Below, piece by piece: positions 16,560 through 24,255 of a stretch of 35,836 nucleotides of DNA. Source of the DNA: Chitinophaga pinensis (GTDB taxonomy: Bacteria > Bacteroidota > Bacteroidia > UBA4408); assembly GCA_945872355.1 (NCBI GenBank), contig CAMBZU010000033.1:1-35836 (forward strand), given 5' to 3'. The stretch's first letter is position 1. Every line of letters begins with the position of its first letter. A program made the position numbers and the translations under genes. The notes under the pieces were generated by a model, which worked only from the letters and a program-made list of their open reading frames with translations, made no database searches and was not told where the DNA came from.

Positions 16560-17309
16560 TTGAATCATACAAATACAGAACATGAGAATATCATTTATGG
16601 TATTCACCCCATATTAGAGGCGATTGACGCAGGAAAAGAAATACAGAAGATTTTTATTCAAGATGGCGCAAAAGGCGATTTAATAAAACAACTCATTCAA
16701 AAGGCCAAGGAGCATAAAGTTTTTTATCAATTTGCACCTGTGGAAAAGTTAAATCGATTAACCAAGCAAAACCATCAAGGTGCAGTTGCATTTTCTTCGG
16801 AAGTAAATTTTTATGATATTGAACAAGTGTTACCAGCCGTTTTTGAAAAAGGAAAGGTGCCTTTGCTATTAATTTTAGATAAAATTACTGATGTGCGAAA
16901 TTTTGGTGCTATTGCGCGCACAGCAGAATGTTGTGGTGTTGATGCCATTATAATTCCTGTAAGAGGCTCTGCACCTATCAATGCTGATGCCATGAAAACA
17001 TCTGCAGGTGCGCTCAATAAAATACCTGTTTGTCGTAGCATGAACTTAAAAGATACCATAAAATATCTAAAGGAAACAGGTTTAACAATTGTTTCTTGCA
17101 CCGAAAAAACAAATGATCTTTACACGCAGGTGAATATGAAAAGTCCGTGTTGCATTATTATGGGAAATGAAGAAGAAGGGATATCTCCGGAATATATAAA
17201 ACTATCAGATTGTAAAGCCAAGTTGCCTATGAAAGGAAGTATAGGATCGCTTAACGTTTCAGTTGCTTGTGGTGTTATTTTATATGAAGCATTGAAACAA
17301 AGAAACTAA
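16560..17309 (+). CDS. rlmB: TrmH-family RNA 2'-O-methyltransferase (RlmB type)
   Basis: A SPOUT methyltransferase that probably methylates the 2'-OH of G2251 in 23S rRNA. The chain is 249 residues. An N-terminal substrate-binding domain begins with IIYGIHPILEAI. The SPOUT knot motifs follow: NFGAIART from residue 114 (catalytic Arg120), MGNEEEGIS from 201, and SLNVSVACG near 230. The start is TTG at 16560. No in-frame ATG occurs before the conserved core, and an in-frame stop at 16536 excludes a longer form. The unusual start may keep translation low. The stop overlaps that of the opposing DUF4294 gene in the sequence CTAA. RlmB versus another TrmH specificity rests on domain layout. Confidence 0.88.
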   Translation: MNHTNTEHENIIYGIHPILEAIDAGKEIQKIFIQDGAKGDLIKQLIQKAKEHKVFYQFAPVEKLNRLTKQNHQGAVAFSSEVNFYDIEQVLPAVFEKGKVPLLLILDKITDVRNFGAIARTAECCGVDAIIIPVRGSAPINADAMKTSAGALNKIPVCRSMNLKDTIKYLKETGLTIVSCTEKTNDLYTQVNMKSPCCIIMGNEEEGISPEYIKLSDCKAKLPMKGSIGSLNVSVACGVILYEALKQRN

Positions 17310-17923
17310 ATTTCTTGACGATCAATCATTCCAATAATTTCTTCAATTAAACGATCATCGCCTTCTTTGTCGTACCTTACTTTCATGTTTAGATCATCAT
17401 CGTAAATTACAGCAAATGACTGCCAAAAAAAAGCGGTCATTCTACCACGATACTCTTTTACCAAATCGTAGGAGCTATTGCCAGTTTCACGGTCAATCAA
17501 TTTCATTAAAATTTTACCTTGGTTTACGGTAAGATTTTCAAGGTCTTTTTTAAACTCTACTTTTAAGGTTCTTTCAGCCTCTTTCATTAATTTTTTGCGT
17601 TCCCTATTTTTTTTATCCGCAATTATTTCATTGTATTCTTTAATTCGTTGACCGGCAATTTTGGCGTAGGGATAAGCTTTTTTTACGTCTCTTACCAACC
17701 TGCGGTATTTTTTTTCAGCATCGGCATCTTTAAAAACCCTAGCCCCAGTAATTACAGCTGTTTTTAAATCTACAACTGCAATAGTGTCGCCTGCAAATAT
17801 GGTTGACCTGTATTTTTTTTCTAAATTTATTGGTGCGGTATTGGATTCGCCCAGAAGTTCATTTTGCGCATTGCAAACTTGAATAAATTGTGCACAAATA
17901 ATAAAAAGCAACAATGATTTCAT
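17306..17923 (-). CDS. DUF4294 secreted protein
   Basis: A 205-residue exported protein with signal peptide MKSLLLFIICAQFIQVCNA followed by Gln. The body shows the DUF4294 pattern: KKYRRLVRDVKKAYPYAK, a basic charged helix near 100-125, LMKLIDRETGNSSYDLVKEYRG near 142-163, and FFWQSFAVIYD after it. The family is specific to Bacteroidota and has no known function. I chose the ATG at 17923 because it gives a clean signal peptide; an in-frame ATG at 17953 is possible. The open frame continues to a TTG at 17971 that belongs to a -7 box. The gene converges on rlmB with overlapping stops, which leaves no room for an intergenic terminator. Confidence 0.82.
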   Translation of the reverse strand: MKSLLLFIICAQFIQVCNAQNELLGESNTAPINLEKKYRSTIFAGDTIAVVDLKTAVITGARVFKDADAEKKYRRLVRDVKKAYPYAKIAGQRIKEYNEIIADKKNRERKKLMKEAERTLKVEFKKDLENLTVNQGKILMKLIDRETGNSSYDLVKEYRGRMTAFFWQSFAVIYDDDLNMKVRYDKEGDDRLIEEIIGMIDRQEI

Positions 17924-17968
17924 AATGCGTTTTGTTTTCAATAAATGTGCCATGCTCATTTTATGAAA

Positions 17969-17976
17969 CAAAAATA
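17969..17976 (-). promoter_or_regulatory. Candidate -7 box for the DUF4294 gene
   Basis: The minus strand reads TATTTTTG, an exact TAnnTTTG match, 45 nt upstream of the chosen ATG. No -33 TTG is seen at the usual distance. Confidence 0.45.
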
Positions 17977-18052
17977 TCTTATTTTTTGAAACAGCCTTGT
18001 TAAAAAAAGTAGCGTGTTGCTATTATATAGCTTTTTTAAAAAAAAATATAGA

Positions 18053-18083
18053 TTGGTCGTTTTAAAATAAACTTTTAACTTTG
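18053..18083 (+). promoter_or_regulatory. Promoter for the large secreted protein gene
   Basis: TTG at 18053-18055, 20 nt, then TAACTTTG at 18076-18083. Both the -33 and -7 elements of the Bacteroidota consensus are present at normal spacing, 32 nt before the ATG. Of the promoters in this window that match both elements exactly, this one has the most regular spacing. Confidence 0.6.
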
Positions 18084-18115
18084 ATTTTTTATTACCTAAA
18101 TGTAAAAAATAAGAG

Positions 18116-21100
18116 ATGAAAAAACTATTTTTAATTGCCATATTAATAGCTGTAAAATTACATGTTTTTGCGCAAGCTATACAAATTACATATCCCGATG
18201 GTGGCGAAGTTTTGACGGCCAATAACAGTGATTTTATTACATGGACCGATGCTTCTTTAGCGCTTGTAAAATTAGAATACAGTAGTAATGGCGGCAGCAC
18301 TTGGAATTTTATTGCCAATGCAACTTCCTTTTCAGGTACTGGCTTTTATCAGTGGACAGTGCCCAGTATTACTTCAACTAATTGTTTGGTAAGGGTAAGC
18401 AATTTCTCTAATTTGTTAGAAAATGACGTTAGTAATGCTTCGTTTGAGATTACAGCCCCTTCTATTACTTTGATATACCCCAGTGGGGTGCAATATTTTG
18501 CTATTGGAAGTGCTGAAGATATAACTTGGTATGCACCTGGAGTAGATTTTATAGATATTGAATATTCTACAAATGGAGGTGCAACTTTTATGCCTGTGGC
18601 CAGCAATATTGATGCTGCTTTGGGCAGTTATACTTGGAGTCCTATTCCTAACACACCTTCAAATACTTGTAAAGTTAGGATTAAACAAAGTAGTAATGCT
18701 GGTTTAAATGATGTGTCTAATTTTGATTTTAGCATTCAAAGTGCAGGCCTTGTGCTCGATTACCCCAATGGTGGCGAAGTGCTTACATCTAATACTGGTT
18801 CTTATATCAATTGGACTGCTACAGGTGTTGCGAATTTAAATATTGAATATTCTATAAATGGTGGATCAACATGGAATGTTATAGCAAATAATGTATCAGG
18901 TACATGGTATTGGTGGAATCCTGTTCCAACTGCACCATCCACAAATTGTTTGATAAGAATTACAGATGCCAATAATGCAAGTATAACAGATATTTCAGAT
19001 GCAACATTTACTATTTCTTCAGGCACTATTGATTTAAGTTATCCAAGTGGGAATGAAATTTTTGCCGTTGGCACTACTGAGCAAATATGGTGGCAAGCGC
19101 CCGGCATTGCTAATTTTAAAATAGAATACTCTTATGATTCAATGCTTACTTGGAATACCATTGTGAACAATTACAATAATGGTAGTTCTTACGATTGGTT
19201 GATCCCCAATACGCCATCGAGCAATTGTTTTGTAAAGCTTAGTAATGCAAATGATTTATCTGTTTATGATATCAATGCCCTTGAATTTAATATAGTTGCA
19301 CCATCATTAACAGTAAATTACCCTAACGGAGGTGAAACCTTTCAGTCGGGAAATACTTATTACTTGCAGTATCAAGCTTATGGAATAGATTCAGTAGCTA
19401 TTGAATACAGTATAAATGGCGGTTCCAATTGGTTGGCCATTGACAATGGTATTTCTTCATTTGATGGAAATAATTATTATAATTGGTTAGTGCCAAATAC
19501 GCCTGCTAACAATTGTTTAATAAGGGTTAAAGATGTTGCAACAGGTTTAGTAATTGATCAAAGTAATTTCTCTTTTAGCATTGTTTTTGGCGGTTTGCCT
19601 AATTGCGCAAGTAATTTATATCCAGCAAATGGACTTAGCTCTTTTAGCAGAAACCCTGTATTTACATGGTCAGCAGCAGGAGGAACTGTATTGATAGATG
19701 GGTATGATCTTTATTTGGGTACGAGCGCCAATCCGCCATTATATCAGGCTGGCATCACTGTTTTATATCAGCAAGTATTGAATTTAAATCCTTCCACAAC
19801 GTATTATTGGAAAATAGTTCCGCAAAGTGTTAATGGCCCTGCTAATGCATGCATTATTAATAGTTTCACAACTTCGGCTACCAATATTTATAATATGGAT
19901 AATCAAGCAGAAACTGTTTGTGCTGGCACTTTTTATGATGCTGCTGGTCCGCAAGCAACTTATAATATTAATGAGTCCTTTATTAAAACATTTACTCCAA
20001 CTACAGTTGGACAAGTTTTAAAATTTAATTTTAGCAGTTTTGAAAGTGAGTTAAATTATGATCTTTTAAAGATTTATAACGGCACTAGCACTGCTGCGCC
20101 GCTCATTGGAACTTATTCGGGAACTGCTTCACCCGGCAGCGTTGTGGCTGCAAATGCGCAAGGCGCACTTACTTTTCAATGGGTGAGCGATTATAATAAT
20201 CAGGAAGTAGGTTGGCAAGCAGCAATTTCATGTGTTGCACCCGGCACACAAGCTATTAATTTAAACTCACCCAACGGTGGCGAAAGCTGGATTGGCAACA
20301 CCAATCATACCATCACTTGGACATCACAAAATGTAGCATTAGTAAATCTTGAATACTCAATTGATAGCGGTTTAACTTGGCAAAATATTGCAAGCAATTT
20401 AAATAATACGGGTAGTTTTAATTGGCAAGTGCCGCTTCCGGCATCAACACATTGTTTTGTTAAGGTTGTTGCTGCCAATAATGTAAATGTGTTTGATGCC
20501 AGCAATGCACAATTTGAAATTCAATACGTGCCAATTTATGTTGATTTATCATCGCCTAATACAGCACTTACCTTTTTAATAGGCACAACACAGCAAATTA
20601 CTTGGCAAAGCATGTTTGTGAGCAATGTTAATATTGAATACTCAATAGATGCAGGCGTAAATTGGATAAACATAGTATCAAACAATATAAGTTCAGATGG
20701 CTACAATTCATACAATTGGACTGTTCCTAATACACCAAGCAACCTTTGTTTAATAAGGATTTCTGATGCCAGTAATTCCACTGTAAGTGATGCTAGTCAA
20801 AGTGCTTTTTATATTGTGGCGCCCAATTTAGAAATGGTGCAGCCCAATGGCGGAGAAGTGTTAGCTGGTGGAACTTATTTCACAATTAATTGGACAGGTT
20901 ATATCAATAGTAATTATGTGAACTTAGCATATTCAACTAACAATGGCGGGGCATGGAATACCATAGCCACCAATCTATATCATTACAATGGTTATAATAA
21001 TTCATACAATTGGTTTATAGCCAATGTAAACAGTGCTAACTGTAGAATTAGAGTAAGTCAAGTAGCAAATCCAACAATCAATGATGAAAGTAATAACACT

Positions 21101-24004
21101 TTTACAATAAATGCGAATACCTCAAATATCACAATTGTGCAACCTAATGGCGGTGAAATATTGAGTGGCGGAGCAACTTATGCTGTGCAATGGAATTCAA
21201 GTTTTACTTCGGGTAATTATACAGTGAAGTTTTCTAATAATAATGGGGTTTCATGGACTAACTTAGCAAGTAACATCAGTAATAATGGGTATTTTAATTG
21301 GTTGGTTCCCAATCAGGCGCAGAGCAATTGTTTAATTAGAATTAACGATGTGCAGGACACCACTATTTTTGATGTTAGCGATGCCAACTTTAGTATTGTA
21401 GCAACAACACCTTCTATAACCAATGTTGTTCCTAATGGGGCAGAAGTGTTTGGGGTTGATAATTATGTCACTATCACTTGGAACAGTGTATTGGTAAGTA
21501 ATGTAGATATACTTTTTTCTAGCAATGGCGGTAATAGCTATTCAACAATAGTTTCAAATTATAATAATATTAACTACTACAATTGGTTGGTGCCAAATGT
21601 AATTTCAAGTAATTGTGTTATTAAAGTGAGGGCAGCTGGCAGCTCAACTTTGTTTGATGTAAGTGATGCTTCCTTTACTATTGAGCAAGGCACAGCTTCA
21701 TTAACTTTGTTAAGTCCTAACGGTGGTGAGAGTTTTTTAGCAAACACGCCTAACCATATTATAAAATGGGCTGGTTCGGGAATAGGCAACGCTATTAAAT
21801 TGGAGTATTCAATTGATGGAGGATCAAATTGGACTGTGATTATAGGTTCCTTTGCATCTATAAATAATATTTATTATTGGTTTACACCAAATTTAGTTTC
21901 AACGCAATGTTTGGTAAGAGTGAGCAGCACCAGCAACGCTACGTTAACTGATGTAAGTGATGCTGCATTTGAAATAATAGCATCAACACCAAGCTTAAGC
22001 GTAAATACACCCAATGGTGGTGAGTATTTGAACCAAGGCTATTGGTATAATATTACTTGGAATAGAAACAACGTAGCATTGGTGAATTTGAGTTATAGTG
22101 ATAACAATGGTGTAACATGGAATCCATTGCTAAATGCAGTAAATGCAGATAGTTATTATTGGAATGTACCAAATGTATCTTCCACACAGTGTTTAATAAA
22201 AGTTGAAAAATCAGGAACTGGCGCTGCCTTGCTCGACCAAAGTGATGCATTATTTACAATAGGACCTGTTTTAGCTAATGCTAATGCTTTAGTTATCGAT
22301 TCAATTAATCCTTTGCCATTTTGCAAATTGGATACTGTTTATGTATATTATACTGCCAATGGTATTTACAATTTAGGTAATTCATTCGATGTGCAATTAT
22401 CCGATAGCGTTGGTAATTTTAATAATGCAATACTGATTGGTCAGTTAAGTTCAACGGCCAATGCGGGAGTAATTGCCTGTGTGGTTCCAACAACAGTTGG
22501 CAATGGCTTGGGTTATAGAATTAGAATGCAATCGAGTGACTTGCCTTCAACTAGTAATGATAATGGCATTGACATCGTCATAAATAGTCCGCAATTTGAT
22601 TTTGCAGCCAATGATTTAATTAAATATTTACCTGATGGCGCAGTAACTTTTTATGTAATTCCTCAGCAATCAGCAACTGCTAGTTATGCTTGGGATTTTG
22701 GTGATGGCGCAACTGCCAATGCTGCGCAGCCATTGCATAATTATTCAACCATAGGAAAATTTGATGTGAGCTGTACCATACAGGATGCAGGTTGCACTGT
22801 TAGCGTTAATAAGCCATTATATATAAGAGTTGAGCAATTGTTTCCAAGTACAGCGTTAAATACTAATACTACAACAGATATCACAGCTATTTCAATGCTT
22901 TCACCTGACACGGCTTTAATGACAATGAAAGATGGCAATTGCTTGCGCAGCTTTGATGGAGGTAATACTTGGAATACATCAGTAACAGGTTTAATAGCAG
23001 GTACCGACACCTTATTGTCTTGCGATATGTACGCTGGAAAATGGCGTGTGGTAGGTTCTAATGGTTTAATTAGGGAATCAACAGATAACGGACAAACATG
23101 GAACCCAATGACAAGTCCAACTGCACAGCGTATGTATGGTGTGGCTACTTTTGATAACAATATTGCCTTTGCGGTAGGAGATGCTGGTGTGATATTAAAT
23201 TATGATGGCAACAATTGGGTACAACAAAATACAGGAGTTTCTGCGCGTTTTTGGGATGTTGCAGTTGATGAAAGTTCGGCAACACCAACAGCCTATGCGG
23301 TTGGAAGTGGAGGAACCATTTTTAAATATGAGGCAGGAAGCTGGGGCCCAAGAAGCTCGGGGATTACAGGCGGATTATTTGGCACCGCAGCTTTAGGCAA
23401 CAATGTTGTATATGCGGTTGGAGGTTTAACACAAGGTTTAATTTTAAAAACTACCAATGGAGGAACAACTTGGAATACTGTTTTGAATGGTGTAGATGTA
23501 AGTTTTAGAAGTGTAACTGGAATAGCAGATACAGCCTGGGCTTGCGCTTTTGATGGCATTATTTATGAAACCAGAGATGGTGGCTCAAGTTGGGTGAGAT
23601 ATAGTGTTGGGGATACTTATAATAATACGGGAATTAATTTTAGAACTTCGAGGGGGATTGTGGCAGGTAACGCAGGAGGAGGAAGGGTATTTGGATTACC
23701 AAGTAATGCTGATGATACAACAGGTTTAAAAAATAAATTTTATGCCCCTGATCAGTTGAGTTTGTTCCCCAATCCTGCTAATAGTATCGTTTATTTTGAT
23801 TGTAAATTTGAACATGCAAAGTCTGTAAAATTTACAATCAAAGATGTTGATGGTAAAACAGTATTAAGCGTTCCTATGCAGACCATCATTTATAAAAAAC
23901 TTTTATATAGTATGAATACCGACAAAATGAGCAACGGTATTTATTTTGTATTTGTAGAAGATGGTAGACAGAGCTTTGTTAAAAAGTTGGTCATTTCAAA
24001 ATAG
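18116..24004 (+). CDS. Giant secreted modular protein with T9SS sorting domain
   Basis: A 1962-residue predicted cell-surface or secreted protein. Signal peptide 1-19 ends VFAQ. Residues 24-490 hold five beta-sandwich repeats of about 93 residues. An FnIII-like domain (about 495-588) and a CUB-like domain (about 598-708) interrupt, and seven more repeats follow (about 712-1385). Next come an Ig-like stretch (to about 1492), a PKD domain with YAWDFGDG (about 1495-1572), a YCF48/sialidase-like propeller with several GGxTWN motifs (about 1578-1868), and a type A T9SS sorting domain (LFPNPANS near 1881, ending KKLVISK). The repeat is like the Ser/Thr-rich Kre9/KNH-type fold. An adhesin or surface-matrix role is inferred; no catalytic domain is seen. 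It has its own promoter and terminator. Confidence 0.9.
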   Translation: MKKLFLIAILIAVKLHVFAQAIQITYPDGGEVLTANNSDFITWTDASLALVKLEYSSNGGSTWNFIANATSFSGTGFYQWTVPSITSTNCLVRVSNFSNLLENDVSNASFEITAPSITLIYPSGVQYFAIGSAEDITWYAPGVDFIDIEYSTNGGATFMPVASNIDAALGSYTWSPIPNTPSNTCKVRIKQSSNAGLNDVSNFDFSIQSAGLVLDYPNGGEVLTSNTGSYINWTATGVANLNIEYSINGGSTWNVIANNVSGTWYWWNPVPTAPSTNCLIRITDANNASITDISDATFTISSGTIDLSYPSGNEIFAVGTTEQIWWQAPGIANFKIEYSYDSMLTWNTIVNNYNNGSSYDWLIPNTPSSNCFVKLSNANDLSVYDINALEFNIVAPSLTVNYPNGGETFQSGNTYYLQYQAYGIDSVAIEYSINGGSNWLAIDNGISSFDGNNYYNWLVPNTPANNCLIRVKDVATGLVIDQSNFSFSIVFGGLPNCASNLYPANGLSSFSRNPVFTWSAAGGTVLIDGYDLYLGTSANPPLYQAGITVLYQQVLNLNPSTTYYWKIVPQSVNGPANACIINSFTTSATNIYNMDNQAETVCAGTFYDAAGPQATYNINESFIKTFTPTTVGQVLKFNFSSFESELNYDLLKIYNGTSTAAPLIGTYSGTASPGSVVAANAQGALTFQWVSDYNNQEVGWQAAISCVAPGTQAINLNSPNGGESWIGNTNHTITWTSQNVALVNLEYSIDSGLTWQNIASNLNNTGSFNWQVPLPASTHCFVKVVAANNVNVFDASNAQFEIQYVPIYVDLSSPNTALTFLIGTTQQITWQSMFVSNVNIEYSIDAGVNWINIVSNNISSDGYNSYNWTVPNTPSNLCLIRISDASNSTVSDASQSAFYIVAPNLEMVQPNGGEVLAGGTYFTINWTGYINSNYVNLAYSTNNGGAWNTIATNLYHYNGYNNSYNWFIANVNSANCRIRVSQVANPTINDESNNTFTINANTSNITIVQPNGGEILSGGATYAVQWNSSFTSGNYTVKFSNNNGVSWTNLASNISNNGYFNWLVPNQAQSNCLIRINDVQDTTIFDVSDANFSIVATTPSITNVVPNGAEVFGVDNYVTITWNSVLVSNVDILFSSNGGNSYSTIVSNYNNINYYNWLVPNVISSNCVIKVRAAGSSTLFDVSDASFTIEQGTASLTLLSPNGGESFLANTPNHIIKWAGSGIGNAIKLEYSIDGGSNWTVIIGSFASINNIYYWFTPNLVSTQCLVRVSSTSNATLTDVSDAAFEIIASTPSLSVNTPNGGEYLNQGYWYNITWNRNNVALVNLSYSDNNGVTWNPLLNAVNADSYYWNVPNVSSTQCLIKVEKSGTGAALLDQSDALFTIGPVLANANALVIDSINPLPFCKLDTVYVYYTANGIYNLGNSFDVQLSDSVGNFNNAILIGQLSSTANAGVIACVVPTTVGNGLGYRIRMQSSDLPSTSNDNGIDIVINSPQFDFAANDLIKYLPDGAVTFYVIPQQSATASYAWDFGDGATANAAQPLHNYSTIGKFDVSCTIQDAGCTVSVNKPLYIRVEQLFPSTALNTNTTTDITAISMLSPDTALMTMKDGNCLRSFDGGNTWNTSVTGLIAGTDTLLSCDMYAGKWRVVGSNGLIRESTDNGQTWNPMTSPTAQRMYGVATFDNNIAFAVGDAGVILNYDGNNWVQQNTGVSARFWDVAVDESSATPTAYAVGSGGTIFKYEAGSWGPRSSGITGGLFGTAALGNNVVYAVGGLTQGLILKTTNGGTTWNTVLNGVDVSFRSVTGIADTAWACAFDGIIYETRDGGSSWVRYSVGDTYNNTGINFRTSRGIVAGNAGGGRVFGLPSNADDTTGLKNKFYAPDQLSLFPNPANSIVYFDCKFEHAKSVKFTIKDVDGKTVLSVPMQTIIYKKLLYSMNTDKMSNGIYFVFVEDGRQSFVKKLVISK
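18185..22270 (+). repeat. Twelve diverged protein-level repeats of about 93 residues
   Basis: Each unit reads approximately PNGGE, then W, then IEYSINGG-x-W, then YNW-x-VPN, then NCLIRV, then D-x-S-x-A-x-F-x-I. Five units precede the FnIII/CUB insert (18185 to about 19590) and seven follow it (about 20254 to 22270). The units are strongly diverged at DNA level, so this is an old expansion and not a recent slippage array. A single cysteine in the NCLIRV strand is present in all twelve. Confidence 0.85.
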
Positions 24005-24030
24005 AAACATTTTAACATTTATAGAAGGTG

Positions 24031-24067
24031 CAAGGGAAACTGTTTAAAATAATTTCCCTTGTTTTTT
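24031..24067 (+). terminator. Rho-independent terminator
   Basis: Perfect 9-bp stem CAAGGGAAA (24031-24039) and TTTCCCTTG (24053-24061), a 13-nt loop, then six T. It lies 27 nt after the stop of the large secreted protein. The following 24068-24200 is AT-rich with no gene or repeat that I can name. Confidence 0.85.
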
Positions 24068-24216
24068 ATAGCTTTCCAATAAGCCCAATCGTTTAATTAC
24101 TCCAGTATTTAATTCTATCATTGCGCGCCATAATTATTAAAAAAATTGGGTCTGGCTTCCTGATATGATTGTAAAACAGGGGCTATTAAATAATCAAAGG
24201 CTTAATTTGGATAAAT

Positions 24217-24250
24217 TAATTTTGAAATTACTTTTTTACATGTAGGTTTG
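24217..24250 (+). promoter_or_regulatory. Candidate promoter for the propeller-SpoIIE gene
   Basis: Two exact TAnnTTTG boxes occur: TAATTTTG (24217-24224) and TAGGTTTG (24243-24250). The second has a TTTG 18 nt upstream (24221-24224), which would be its -33 element and is also the end of the first box. If the second is used, transcription would start at or next to the ATG at 24256 and give a leaderless mRNA. If the first is used, the leader is about 25 nt but there is no visible -33 element. Confidence 0.45.
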
Positions 24251-24255
24251 TAAAT

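Noticed and set aside
17956-18318. Minus-strand open frame overlapping the start of the large secreted protein
   Set aside because: Most of it is antisense to the signal peptide and first repeat of a well-supported gene, and its product resembles no family.
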